A DNA stretch of 64,000 nucleotides from Isoetes taiwanensis (GCA_021234155.1 JAJEKV010000039.1:6180745-6244744); one strand, 5' to 3'; shown: positions 49,197 to 61,483, counted from the first letter of the stretch. Notes: generated from the sequence alone by a model not told the origin. Numbers and translations: made by a program.

Positions 49197-51591
49197 TATT
49201 GGGGGTTGAGTATATGTGAACAATACAGTGGGCCATAATTACTCCTGTTCAGAAACGAATACCAATAATAATGCTATCTCTGCATATGAGAGAATGAGTC
49301 AAGAATAGCTACAGACAACTTGCTAAAACCTCCAAATGCATCTGTTGAATGCCTATATTGATGGTTTGCTACTATAAGGAAGAAAATATTTAGTTGACAT
49401 CACAACAGTCGTCTTGTAAAATGAATAGCTAGCATCATGGCCTTCTAAAACATGCGAACATTTAATTGGCATCACAACAATGATCTTTTTGAAATAGATA
49501 GCTGGCACCATGGTCCTGTAAAAAGTGGAAATCGTACACCAAGTTCTGATGCCACAAAGTGAAGATATGAAGGTACATAATTACACAGCAAAATGTGCGT
49601 CACTACAACACCACCTGAATCATGTTTTTTCGAAAAAAAATTGGGAACAATACAAATTTTACAGTGCTCTGTATACATAGCTGTCCAAGTTTCTTCAATG
49701 TGTAGTACATGGCAGAAAAAAAGAGAATCATTAGATCTACAAAGCTTAAAAAATAAGATCAAGAAATGGAACTTACCAGCATAGGAATGTTAGTTATATC
49801 ATGTCCTATTCCATCTTGGCATCAACGATAACCTCGTGCATAAATATTATATTCTGCATGTTCTATCAAGTCCTATTCCATCCTGCCATCCTCGATAGCC
49901 TCTGCAGAATACATCCTCGATAGCCTCTGCAGAATACATGCTGGCAAAATATTTGTATAAATGTTATAGTAGTGGCTGAATGCTAGGCCTTCCTGGTAAC
50001 AGATGCATATGTACTCATAATGCTCCTCTCATATGTTCTCTTACGGCTCATCAAATAAGTTGGTCCCATATGAGTTCTTGCAAACGGAGCTATCAAAACA
50101 TAAGAGAAATTGTGCATGAGAACTCAGGTTTAAGCAGGCCTGAGATATGACATTTCACTGCCAGGATGATACATTTTAAAAACTTCCCATGGATGGTCCA
50201 TTTTGAGTCTTCAAGGCAGAACACCAGAAAGAAAAAGAGTAATTGGTCTCTATGACATGCAACTGTAATAAAAGGCATACTTATCAGACCCAACTTATAG
50301 TATTTTTAAGCAAGTTGCTCCTCGGTGCCAATAAGCCTGCAATCAATAAATTAGAGAGAGTGTTAGACCTGGACATGATGTAGAATAAAACATAAGCAGA
50401 CATGATCCACTTACAACCTTCTGAACAAATTTGCTATTTTCTAATAAGCAGGAAACCAAGACGAAGAGCAAACGTTAGCCCTGGACAATGCAATCTCCTA
50501 AACAGTAACTCTTCATGAACTGTAGAATAAAATTTCCCATGGCAGTGCAAGTTTAAGCTTTTAATTGCATAAAATGTAAAGCAAAGGACAGAGAGTTGAG
50601 CTGCTTATCTAGAGACTGTGTGCAATTGCTCAAAGAAACATTACAACGAAATGCTCCTTAATGAATAAAGTGAGCAATAAAGTGAGTCCACACCTGCATG
50701 CAAACAAAATTTTACCAATAAAGTGAGTCCACACCTGCATGCAAACAAAATTTAGAAAAAACCGTCTATTCTAAAATTAAGATGCCCTATATGTTGGTAT
50801 GAGATTATTTATTACCAAGGAATGAAGGCCATTATCATTTATTTAGAATAGAGACAGGAGTTTGCTTTTTTAGAACGACTGCATATGCAAATAAGATGGG
50901 TGCCTCATCTTCAATGTAGTCAAGGAGCTCTGTCCCTGTAACCTGTAAGCTAGAGAATATTATTAACTCCCTATCAAATTTGAAGTATCAAAGGCAAATA
51001 GTGGCCAGAATGATGTTAATTCTAGAGGTTCCATGATATACTTTAAGAAGACTATACATGAAATGCAAACAGTTGTAAACAACAAATATTAAAAGCTTTT
51101 GACTATTCACATGCTACTGTTTCCTGCAAACAAAAGCAAAAGTGTCAGCCAGACCTCACACTTTGCTGGTTGCATAATTATTTCTGGAAGCCACAATTTA
51201 GGTAATCAATCCACCTGCAAATGTGAAGCCTTATATGGGAGCAATATATGACTACTGTCCCAAATAAACACCTTAGACAGTCACATGTAAAACTCATGTA
51301 GTCCTATTAGACTATAGAAGAACTTCATATACATGCCTATTTCCTGTAACAGGTCAAAGCGAAAGAGCAAGTTGAGATTGCAGAAACAGCAAGCTGAGAT
51401 TAAACTTCATAGAAACAGACACCAACTCTATTGAACTGTAAGGAATCAGCTAGACTTAAACATAAGGTGCGCATACGGTTCTGCCTCCATACCTAGCAAT
51501 TGAAAGACGAATGCATATAAGAGTATGCCATGGTGAAATTAGACTGCACATGTATCTTATATTTGGGCTGATTGAGTGATTAATTTGTATA
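49197..51591. other. Helitron body between the two gene fragments
   Basis: No convincing exon was found. Small duplications are present, for example CGATAGCCTCTGCAGAATAC near 49888-49935 and AATAAAGTGAGTCCACACCT near 50677-50735. Parts may be introns of captured genes. Confidence 0.4.
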
Positions 51592-51863
51592 GGACGAAGC
51601 TGAAACAGACAGAAATGGACTGCGAGATTTTAAAAAGGTGCTGCGAGACATTAACGGAAGAAAATAGAAGGCTGCAGAAGGAGCTGCAGGAGCTGAGGGC
51701 CATTAAGGTGCCTCCAGCATGCGTGATTTCTCAGGATTTTTACATGCCTTTGCCTGCTGCTACCTTAACCATGTGTCCTTCATGTGAGAGACTGGCCAGC
51801 GTTGATAATAAACCCCTTCCTCCTTTTGCAAAGCCTGCCGTCCCTTCTGCTTGCAAAAGCTGA
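51592..51863 (+). pseudogene. Captured last exon of an HD-ZIP class II gene
   Basis: After an acceptor (TTGTATAG) the frame reads [20 protein letters not shown], continuing [19 protein letters not shown], which is the leucine zipper of HD-ZIP class II factors. [19 protein letters not shown] follows, containing the CPSCE motif diagnostic of this class. The stop is at 51863. In plant class II genes an exon border falls exactly before TKLKQTE, so this is the complete last exon. The homeodomain exons are not found upstream. It runs opposite to the Helitron and to the RADA fragment. No stop interrupts it, so the capture is recent or the exon is under little decay. Confidence 0.88.
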
Positions 51864-52888
51864 ACAAAACCATCAATCTTCTGTCGGATTTAACCTATTC
51901 CTAAGAGTCTGAATAACATTGATGCCCCAGACCTAAGGATGCACATATCAAAACATGGTTGCAATAGCTAGTCATTGTCAGAGTGCAAACCTAACCATAG
52001 CTGGATATTAAAGCACCTTGAAAAGGCAGCAAGAGATATATCTGTTTTCCGGAGCAGCAATAGTTTGCCAAAAGAGCAATAAAAAGGAAGAAAATTTTAA
52101 GAGAGCCAAGATTGATATGGTATAAGCTTTCCCAATTCTTGTTCTGCATGTGCAAAGACATGCTTCTATGTCTGGCCTCAGTAAATGCATAATAATCATT
52201 AACCAAGAGGCAACAAAAGAATAACAGGGAAGAAACGTATTGCAATTGGTTTGTTGCAACAGGAAGAAACAAACCTGTTCTCAAGTATCTCAGATTTTTA
52301 GCAAGCCACGTACCTCTGCCATTAACGGGGCTCCCAGACTGGAAACTTTCGTCCACAAACGAACCTTCAAAACCTAAAAAAGCATAGACATCGGTGGTTT
52401 TAAGAAAGAAATGGAAGTAATCAGATCTCTTACATGTTTGCTCGCCAGCAGTATACTACAACAATTCCACCAAGCTCAAGCAATCATTGCAGTCCGGAGC
52501 GAACCCCAATTGAATACAAAACTACATGTTGGATAATTAAAATGGCAGTCTGGGGGCGAGCCATACTTGATCTACCACAAAAGAATCCAGATGCCTGAGT
52601 TCGATGGGTTGCACGAAAATTCTCCTTCCCGATCCCCGCCATATCAAATTTGCAATCAGGCGAAACATTTTTGGTGCATCCTACGCGTCTCCCATCAAAT
52701 ACAACCAACATGCATGCACCGCCTCCAAATTTTGCATTTTAAAATCATACTCAGTGGACATGGCCGATTTTTGAAGAATCGGAAATTTTTATCGGTAAAG
52801 AAAAACACCACAACCTTAGGAAATTAACCTAGCAAAAAAATCTAAAAAGTTTTCTACTTGCCGGAAAAACCGAATTTAAACAATAGGA
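51864..52888. other. Helitron body, 5'-proximal part
   Basis: No gene was recognised. It runs to the TC end at 52888. Confidence 0.5.
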
Positions 52889-53839
52889 TAGGCTAAGCAA
52901 ATGAAACTAAGTTAAATTGTAAAATTCAAACATATAGTAGACAGCTAAATGAATAAACCATTTTATTTCAGAGTAAAACAAAATGTTATTATGCTTTATC
53001 AATAAAAGCAATCAATAAGGCATAAAACTGCTTAAATAGTAACAACATAATAATTCTGTAATGTATTACAGAAATAACATGAGTCAACAAAAGCTTAAGA
53101 AATGTACCCTGATATTATCCCAGCTCGAATCCATATTAGCACAGTAATAAGAGTAAAATCTTACCAGTAGTATTGATTAAACAAAAGGAATAAGTAGTTC
53201 ATTTAATCCAAAAGCATTCTTCAAGCACCCATGCACAAAGCAAAATGCAGGAGAAGAGAGCTCGGTTACACAAAGACAAATAGCATTAATTAGCCAAAAG
53301 AGGGTAAAAACACTAATGCTAACGGGTAAGCAATGAACTCTCTTGGCATTTCGCCCTTTACCCCGTGATTTAAAGGAGATATTCACAATTTACATATAGA
53401 CAAAAGTTACTGAGGTTAGCAGCACATTCAACTGAAAATAACTAAAACCTGCAGACATAAACTAGGATCAATGTTACATTAGATGATAGAAACAATCTGC
53501 TGAGAGAACATTGGATCAAGGCCAATTTTAGAGAAGATCAGGTGAAATAAACCTACATCTATGTTAGAAGGGAGCAGCAGCACTAAACCAAGCACCTAGT
53601 CATTTAGGATAATTATACTTTATCCAGTATCTAATGTCTAGAAAATTAAAGACATGTAGTTCGAACATAAATATTGCCATAGACCAATTTAATGACTACT
53701 TGTGCAAATAATATAACCATGCAAAATGAGATGCATCTGATACTAAGAATCATCATCCATATGCCAGAACAGGTCACAATTGCTGATAGCAAATTTAGTA
53801 GTTCATAAACCAGCATTCTAACAATATAATGGTAGGAAC

Positions 53840-54199
53840 CTGATTTAATTGTACTCCATCATCCGAATCTTCATCTATATCAGAGTCAGCAACCACCTCC
53901 ACATTATTATCGGGTATACCCACTGATTTGGAGACATTCCCACATGGCTTCAAACTGGCATTCAGACTTGGATTCAAACTTGGATTCAGACTTGGGATGA
54001 ACTTTGTAATACCAGCATCACTTTTGGCCCTATTAGGATCCAACCCATTGGCTTTGCACAATTCAATCAATTGTGCCTTAGTAGGCTGAGGATTATTGTG
54101 CTCTAAGCCATTCCTTCTGAGGAACTCAATAAGTTTAGCCCTGGTTTGCCCCTTTTATTGCACCCTCACTCCGGGTCGGCCAAATTTTACCTTACTCAT
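53840..54199 (-). pseudogene. SAP-like first exon, right copy, broken near its start
   Basis: This is the same exon as 39658-40008, here in the position expected for the first exon of unit E1. The start ATG (54199) and the donor (CAG|GTTCCT, 53840) are kept. The codons after MSK differ (VKFGRPGVRVQ then TAA) because of a cluster of small changes at 54150-54192, so a stop lies at codon 15. A downstream alternative start would be needed. The rest (TRAKLIEFLRRNGL onward) is unchanged. The Helitron lies in the intron between this exon and exon 2 at 47152. Confidence 0.55.
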
Positions 54200-55705
54200 G
54201 TCTCAAGTGTAATTTGAGGAATACGAACATATTAAATAGCCCAGGGTTTAACCCGGATTCAACTCCAACCAAGCTTACTCTGCTATAAGTTAAAATTACA
54301 AGAAGTTTAAGGAAAAAGTTCCTAACTGTTTACCTGTCTTGATCAATCCGACCTGTCCTGTAGATCATTTGCATGCAACAGACTGTCGCAGGGACACGCC
54401 ATCCCTAATCAGTTAGGGATCCGTCAACAAAAGGCAGATCAGAGCAGCTGTAGACAACGCCCTTCATTAGGGTTTGTTAACATTTTAGGGTTAGCTTACG
54501 ATTTGGTCGTTCCTAGCTGGAAATGTTAGGAATAAAAAAAAATTTAACCTTGGACGTAATTGAGACAATAGCCACTAAATTAAAAAAAGTGCTACCCACA
54601 TGTTAATATACCATTATGCCCTTATATCTAGGGCCAAAATTCATAACAAAACCATAACAGCATACTTCCCATTTTCTCTAGTGATTGAAAACATGTATAC
54701 CCCAAGCAATTTTTACCACCATTAGGCAGAAATATCTTAAATTTTAAACCATCAATAACATGCCCATGAAAACCAGGGTATATGGTTCGAGCTCAAAGCA
54801 TTGTAGAATGATTTGATAAATAATTCAGTAATTATTTAAATGGTAGGGAGAGAAAACTAACCTTTACAGAGAATTACTGTCACATCCAGGACCAATACCA
54901 TTACTGTTTAATATATGGGTTAACCTATTATTTCAAGAGAACAAGTTAATGATAACAACATGTTTGCAATGTCCAAAACCCTAAATATACAATGATCATC
55001 TTATCTTAAACCATTGTTGGTTAATGCTTGGGTTAACAAGTTAATGACACCAACATGTTAACACATGTTAACACATGTTGATGTTATACCTGTAAATGCT
55101 TGGGCCATAGAGATACCCTGATCCCCTTATCTTATCAAGGCAATTTCGCTTATTTGGTCAAGGCCATTGTTGGATATGTATGAAAAAATTCCAACAATTG
55201 TTGGTTAATGCATGGGTTAACAAGTTAATGACAATAACATGTTGCAATGTCCAAAGCCCTAGAGTTACAATGATCCTCTTATCATATCTAGGCAAATTAG
55301 CCTATTTGGTCAAGGCCATTATTGGATATGTATGAAAAGACTTAAACTATTGTTGGTTAATGCTTGGGTTAACCAATTTCAAGAGAACAAGTTAGTGACC
55401 ACAATATGTTACAATGTCCAGAGTCCCAGAGATACAATGATCCCCTTATCTTAAACCATGTACCCCCAACATATTAATTTACCTGCCCTATACAGGTCCA
55501 TGTAATTTGTCCATAGACCACCATTGATACTTAGAACATAAAAACAACAGGATTATAGGATAGGAATTAATCCATAGAGGGAACTAATGCTAATGAATAG
55601 AGTAAAATTCTCTCTCTATATATACAAGAACCATGTAATATACAAGCATGTGCAGGTCATTGACCATAACCTGGCTTCCAATCATTCTATCTCATAATGT
55701 CTAAC

Positions 55706-55789
55706 CTGATTATCGTCTTGGAGATGTTCTGGATCTTCTTCTATTTCCATATAGCTTGAATCTCCCATCTCTTCTGGCACGTGATCCAT
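55706..55789 (-). other. Acidic first exon, left copy
   Basis: Exactly 28 codons run from ATG (55789) to a donor CAG|GTTAGAC: MDHVPEEMGDSSYMEIEEDP then EHLQDDNQ. The exon has no following C-type exon 2 to its left, where the E1 repeat begins, so it is a stranded first exon. It is identical in protein to the copy at 61400-61483. Confidence 0.55.
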
Positions 55790-56480
55790 GGACTCAGTTC
55801 CTTATTCTGCTGAAATTTATCATATTAGCATAGTCCTATGATATTACATGTATTAATATAAATGCTTCCAATCATTTCATCTGAAATTCCTGAGCTTGTA
55901 TGCGAATTATTAACTAGAGTCCTTACATAATCCTTGTGGCCCAATTCCCTAATAGATATTCTATGCATCTGATTGTGAACACAGTTCCTGGAGTAAGCAA
56001 ACAGAAAATGCAGAAGTTATATCATAAATTCGGTCAGATTAAGAACTTGTGTTCTCCAATCCACCAAATAATTTTTCTAACCTGCAAATAGATGCTGTAT
56101 CCTACACTGGTGCCGATACTGCTAAATCCCAGCACTTCAAGGTTCAATCCACAATCATGTAAGCCGATTGTGTCTCAAGGCACCGGCCGACTGTTTGATC
56201 TGAGGTGTTTTGGGAAATCGGCCATGTATTTGGCTCCCAATATGGGCTTAATAGCATGCCGGATTCTTTCCTATCTGGTCCAAACGCTAGGGTTTTGCCA
56301 TATGGCTGACCCTTTGATCCAAAATGTTTTTAATTTTAAAAGAACCATGTAATATACAAGCACTTTCTTCAGCAAATCATATAAATTAGGAACTTATGTA
56401 GTAGTCATTAACTTATCCTTTGGATATCAAGCATATGTATGTCCAGAACCCATATGTCCAGAACCCATATTCTTACAGGC
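55790..56480. other. Spacer downstream of RT2
   Basis: This spacer is shared with 61484-62176. The phrase AGAACCATGTAATATACAAGC at about 56340 also occurs at the junction with the E1 repeat (about 55628), suggesting a microhomology-type or template-switch join. No gene was seen. Confidence 0.5.
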
Positions 56481-58674
56481 TTATACTTCAATTTCTACAA
56501 GCCTTTTAACTAGATAATTTTTATATCCGACATTTTTTTCCATAAGAGCACCCGGTACATTTGCATTTTCAATCGCTTTCTTAACTATGTTCACAAGCCT
56601 TTTACTTTTAGAAAAACCGTTCTTCTTGAACACCCCTCTTGTTTTATTTATTTCTTCTAGGAATTCCTCAGGACGATTACATAAATACTGACAATAAAAT
56701 CACTTGGGGGATCATAAGATTATAACATTGGCTAATTTTTCTATTAGACGCCAACTGTATGTATTGGATAAATGGGAACTGAAGCAACCTCCTCTTATCG
56801 AATTTGGTCGTTATGTAAGATCCGTAGGCTTGGTCAATGACCTGCACATGCATATTCAGGAAATTACATCTCGGTAATCCCATATCATATTGGGGAAATA
56901 ATTGGGGTGCTTCTTCCTTTTTTATGTCCAGAAATTCCAATGGGTAAATCCAGTATGGGTTGTCTGCATTCCTCGGTTGTGCTGGGTCCACAAATAAATC
57001 CATCTGCGGGTTATTGAATATACTTAAATCATCCATATATCTAAATGCATCCTTGAACAGAATGAGATATTCAATCTTTCCCAATCTTGTCAATCTCTTA
57101 ATGAAGTTGATTTCATAGAACATGAGATAAATATTACACCACAATGGTGAACATGAAAATCCCATTGGGATGCCTCTAACTTGCCTCCATACTCTGTCTC
57201 CTACCTGGACATAACAATTGGTAAGTAGGTAGTTGTTTATTGTCACCAGTTCTTCAAGAGTTATCTCAAAGCTATTTTTGGTTGTCGGGATGCTATTTCT
57301 CCATGTATATTTACATGAAGATCCCCCAAACCCAATTAACCTTTGAGGATACTTTATTTCAAAAACTTTTGAGAAGAGCTTTTCACATATAGTTGTGATC
57401 CCATCATCACCAAACAATGGTATAGATTCATAGCACCTTGCTATATGCCCGCTACCCATGTATGGTGTATGTTCTCTGGTAGATTGACCGATAGATCTAT
57501 TGTTGAATTAATCCACCACAAAGATCTAGTTTTTATTCCCATAAATCTTCTTATTGTGGTGTCCAATTGGTAGCATATCTCATTGAGTGTTGGTATAAAT
57601 GATTTTATGACTTCCGTAATTAAAGTGAGCCATATTAGAGAATAAACAATCTGATGCATTTGTCAACCATCTAAATTTTTTCTTGTGGGCTTTGTACGTT
57701 CCCATTAAATATGGTAGCCCCAAGTTTTCAACCTTTAAATTTCTAGCAATATTTTTCATGTCTTGTAGACATTTATCTCTAATTGCTAGTGGTGATCTTG
57801 GGAACCCATCTTCATCCACACATATGTCAAAGTCTGGGCTACCAACTCTTTTTAAGGCCAACTTTCTCATGTAATTCTTGCAAATGAATACCGGTGTGTT
57901 ATCTGCCTTATCTGCTCCAGATATAAATAAATGTTGTTGTAACCATCTTTTTTCAGCTATTGCATCATATGTTATCGATTTTTCAGGAATCCGAATTCTT
58001 TTTCTTTTATTCGAGCTTCCTTCTTGCACTGAATGCTTGATTTTGCCTTTGATAAATGACTTAGCCCTTTCAAGTTTTTCTGGGCATATTTTTCCCACTT
58101 TTCTTTCCAAATATACTATTGTTTGCTCCCATGCTCCAAGTACTTCCATAATTACATTGCCTTTATTAGGTTTCTCTAAGGGGATATGATTCAATCCATA
58201 TTTTATGTTCTCCCTAGAGTATAGGCAGATATTTATGGAGAGGGATATGACATGTTCCTGTCCATCTTCTCCTTTTTCCAGGAAAGGCTTAAACCAAGTT
58301 ATGTTTGCACATTTGCAATTCAAACTCTCATAGCATGAGAAGTTGCAGAATGTATCCTTTGGTTTATACCATGATGATTTCACACTAGGTAGGTATTTCC
58401 AGCCATATACAATCTCCTCCAATATAGTTGGGTCCTCTAAATTTAGCACTTGATTACAACATGTAGCAAAACAGTTTTTCAAGTTCACTAATTCCAAGAT
58501 TCTATTAACATACAATAAGTGTATGTATATGAATCTTATAGGATTATCCCTTACTATTTTCATACGTCCCATGTAGGAGATAAGAGATTTAGACACAATC
58601 TGCAATATTTGGAAAAAGTTTCTGTCAAATAGATAAAAAGCAAACATATTTACACACGGTCTCAAAGCGTCCAT
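56481..58674 (-). pseudogene. Penelope-like reverse transcriptase RT2 (unit C1), frameshifted
   Basis: The N-terminal frame is 58674-57580 and the C-terminal frame is 57459 to 56677, continuing in another frame to TAA at 56481. Motifs: SGADKADNTPVFICKNYM, LPYLMGTYKAHKKKFRWLTN, motif B RGIPMGFSCSPLWCNIYL, motif C FRYMDDLSIFNNP, CNFLNMHVQV, KFDKRRLLQFPF. Motif A is broken: two extra bases (GG) shift the frame, and the underlying codon is CAT (His) where RT1 has Asp. A further indel near 56690 shifts the C-terminus. Protein similarity to RT1 is low but colinear, so C and E are old lineages of one family. No endonuclease domain is visible. Confidence 0.75.
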
Positions 58675-58797
58675 ACAAGCTGTTTAAACAAAATTTCCAA
58701 CCCGACATTGCCAATTCAAAGTGAAGTATCTGCACGTATGTAACAAGTCTCTCACATATATGCTCGTTTCAAGCTTATTAACCATACGGCACTTCTT

Positions 58798-60475
58798 TTA
58801 GTTGTTCCAACCATAATTCAGATTTCTGGGTCTTAGTGGCGAAGTTCCATCATCTGGTGGCTGCATTTGAGTAGGTGTGTTCCCCACAACTTCAACACTG
58901 GCAGATGATGAACTACCCGGCCATGGTCTGCCTCTGCCTCTACCTCTAGTATTTTGCCTAGGCTGTGAAGGCGGTGGTCTACTTCCTCTGGTGGAATGAT
59001 CCCCTCTACCCAATGTATAGTTTCCCCTTCCACGGTATCCTCCTCTATTGGGTGGTGGATATGAACTTACGCCCTGTTATTCCAGCCTGCTCCTCTAGCT
59101 CTCCCTCTAGAGCCATGTCTACCTCCACCTCTATTTCTCTTTGAGGGTGAAGATGGGTTCTCATTCATGTCCCTTGGTCTCTTTTGCATGACAGGCGTAT
59201 TAAACTCAGAAAAACTAGCAGGTTTTATTAGTCTTTCTATATACCTCAAACCACTTTCATTGTTACTTTGGCCGAACAACACTGCATTTGGGTTTGTGAT
59301 ATATTCCAAAAGCCCTTCCATCATAAATTTCCTAGTGAAATGGAATACTAGGCATTGCTGAATAATGGCCTCTATTCTTTGGATTCTTGGTCGGTTTATA
59401 AATTGGCTCCACCTAGAGATTTCTGATTCACCTCTAAAAAAATTTTTCCACATTATTCATCATATACCATATTATGTGATCAAACCACACCACTCCTTTA
59501 TGCATTACAAGTTTTTAGAGGGTGTGGGCATCTACAATATGGTCTCTTCCAGTTTGGCCATCTGTTTTCATATTCCAAAGCTTTGCCTCTATTTTTTCCG
59601 GTTGGAATTTCCTTTTTTGTAAGGGCCAACATTGATTCAGCAGGACACTTATTGGTATCAAACATAGCCAAATTATACCTTGTTATAGGTGTCTCTCTAT
59701 CAAAGATTGTTGTACCCTTACGCGCAAAATTAGCATATTTCTCCATCCACACAGAAGAGGTTGAGTTATCATCCTCTATTCCTCCCAAATAATAGTAAGC
59801 CTCAATTGGAATTGGGGCTAACAAATTGAAGGAATAGAGTTTCCATGGTTTATGGTCTTTTTTACGCAACCCATTGCTCTACCAACCTCCACGGGTACCC
59901 TTTGGCGTAGGGTATCTCTTAAAGAACAAGTAATGGTCATTTTGTTTATTAATTTTGTTCATCATGCAAATTCCACCGAAATAGCACATTGCCTCTTCAT
60001 CAAGCTTAATCCCTTTTAATTTTGGATTCATACCATCAGATGTGATTTGTGCTGCGCTATCCATCTGCTCATCATCTCTATAAAACATTAGTGGATAGTT
60101 CTCTCCATTAGCTAGTTTTTGTTCTTTTAGTTTTTCCAATACTCTCATGCATCTATCAATTTCAATACGGTCATCTTCTACAATATCTGATAAGTTGGTT
60201 TCAAATGTCTTCAATAGTTGAAGAACATTTTCACCCTTTCTATAAGCGTAAAAGAGTTTGAACCAATGAGATGCATCTAAATTGATCAAAATGGAAAGAT
60301 CATTTTCATCCAGATTATTCTCTCTATTCAGAATAAACTCATGCAAACCTGGAGCATCAGCAATCAGTACCATAATAGTTTGAATCACCGGGCTTGGAAC
60401 CCATAAATTTTCTCCATATCCAATGTTTTTTAACTCAGGAAACCATTCCGTCCTTGCCTCACCATCTTCCGGAAT
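58798..60475 (-). pseudogene. WFDHI-domain protein with RG-rich tail (unit C1), broken
   Basis: Exon 2 starts at an acceptor (GGCTTAG|ATTCCG, 60475) in phase 0, matching the acidic first exon at 61400-61483. It reads ARTEWFPELKNIGYGENLWV, then a helical part. A TAG at 59879-59881 (GGW-stop-SNGLRKK), a frame change near 59498 (just before VVWFDHIIWYMMNNVEK) and one near 59066 break it. The C-terminus is RG-rich (RGGGRHGSRGRARGAG; RGGYRGRGNY; TRGRGRGRPWPG), typical of RNA-binding tails and not found in the E1 counterpart. A nucleocapsid-like role for the retroelement RNP is an inference from position and composition. Confidence 0.6.
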
Positions 60476-61362
60476 CTAAGCCATAAGCCATTGTATTAGA
60501 TATAATTCTCACAATAAATCCCAAATTCATGCAAAAAACTAACTTATATAGACAATGCCCATGATAATAATAATCATAGAGCATTAGGTGGTAACCAGTC
60601 TGGTCAGATTTATATGTATGTATATATATGCCATTTTAGCAACCTCCCTATAAGGGATCCATATTCTAGTTAGCCATGCAAAAAATCTTACCATGGGGGT
60701 GAGTATTTATATCTTTCCATACCATAAATTTAAGCACCTTGCTTTTGTACCTTTGAGTCAAATGCACAAATCCAAGCATGATTCTAAATTGATCTACACT
60801 TAAATTTTATCTTCTCGTATCCAGGTGGGAAAAGCTAACCTGCCACCATCCAAACCAAAGAACATGTGTTAGTACAGATGCATGGAATGGGAAGACAGGT
60901 GTCAATGCTTTTTATGAAACCCCCCTTGTTATCGGTGTCAAGGATAACAACAAGTATTTAAGGTAGTCTTAATCAATCATGCTATGTGTTGACTCAAATT
61001 ATCTGTTCCAGTTATACCCTTAAACCCATAATGTTATGCAAGAGCTTCTATGAAAAACCTTGTTAATCTATGTCAACAACATTTAACAATTTACTAACAA
61101 AGTCTTCTCTTAAATGCTTATCCTTATGCATTTTCTGGCGTGATGATTGAGCGTTTATGCCAATAATATACCTAGTACTTTGTGTATTTTGTTTCTATTT
61201 GCCTTAACCCATAACTTGGTTCCGAGCATTCTGTTTATCAGTCAGCTCTACCAAATAGGTCTGGCGAATTTAATATACGATTGCACCACTCAAGTCTAAC
61301 CTGCTGTACCTCCTTCCCATGATTTCGATCACAATTCTATCTCATATTTCATAATTTATACA
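60476..61362. other. Intron 1 of unit C1
   Basis: This is the non-coding interval between the acidic first exon and exon 2 of C1. It is AT-rich with a TATGTATGTATATATATG run near 60610. No gene was seen. Confidence 0.5.
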
Positions 61363-61399
61363 ACCTGGCTTCCAATCATTCTATCTCATAATGTCTAAC

Positions 61400-61483
61400 C
61401 TGATTATCGTCTTGGAGATGTTCTGGGTCTTCTTCTATTTCCATATAGCTTGAATCTCCCATCTCTTCTGGCACGTGATCCAT
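61400..61483 (-). CDS. Acidic first exon of unit C1
   Basis: The exon has 28 codons from ATG 61483 to donor CAG|GTTAGAC, ending LQDDNQ. Phase 0 fits exon 2 of C1 at 60475 (IPEDGEARTEW). It is the positional equivalent of the SAP-like exon in unit E1 but has no sequence in common with it, apart from ending in an acidic stretch plus NQ. It is too short to assign a function. Confidence 0.5.

Larger units (their letters stand above)
47584..52888 (-). mobile_element. Non-autonomous Helitron, 5305 bp, with captured gene fragments
   Basis: Read on the minus strand it starts TCCTATTGTTTAAATTCGG at 52888 and ends GCCCGGCAACGCCGGGC, then ACCCATTA, then CTAG at 47584. Helitrons start with TC and end with a hairpin shortly before CTRR, inserting between A and T without target duplication. 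All of these hold here. The bases left and right (seven A, then TAGGCTAAGC) are contiguous in the paralogous repeat at 38699-38715. The empty site therefore proves the exact ends and a clean A|T insertion. No Rep or helicase sequence is present, so it was moved in trans. It carries RADA and HD-ZIP II fragments. It lies inside the first intron of unit E1. Confidence 0.95.
47301..55620 (-). repeat. 3-kb direct repeat, right copy, split by a Helitron
   Basis: 47301-47583 matches 38423-38705, and 52889-55620 matches 38706 to about 41420. Differences are few and clustered, for instance near 53263, 53340 and 54150-54192. For unit E1 this copy supplies the first exon and most of intron 1. It ends at CTCTCTCTATATATAC, after which unit C1 sequence begins. 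Confidence 0.9.
55669..60475 (-). mobile_element. Penelope-like retroelement unit C1 (decayed)
   Basis: This second lineage of the same element family is arranged head to tail with E1. On the minus strand it runs: first exon (61483-61400, lying in the next repeat block), intron, WFDHI-domain protein (60475-58798), RT2 (58674-56481), and a downstream region holding another copy of the first exon (55789-55706). Positions from 55669 match 61363 onward for at least 2.6 kb with an offset of 5694 bp, drifting with indels. Several frameshifts and stops show it is inactive. Confidence 0.8.

Noticed and set aside
47584-52888. Autonomous Helitron
   Set aside because: No Rep HUH motif or helicase motifs are seen in any frame; only captured exons are present.
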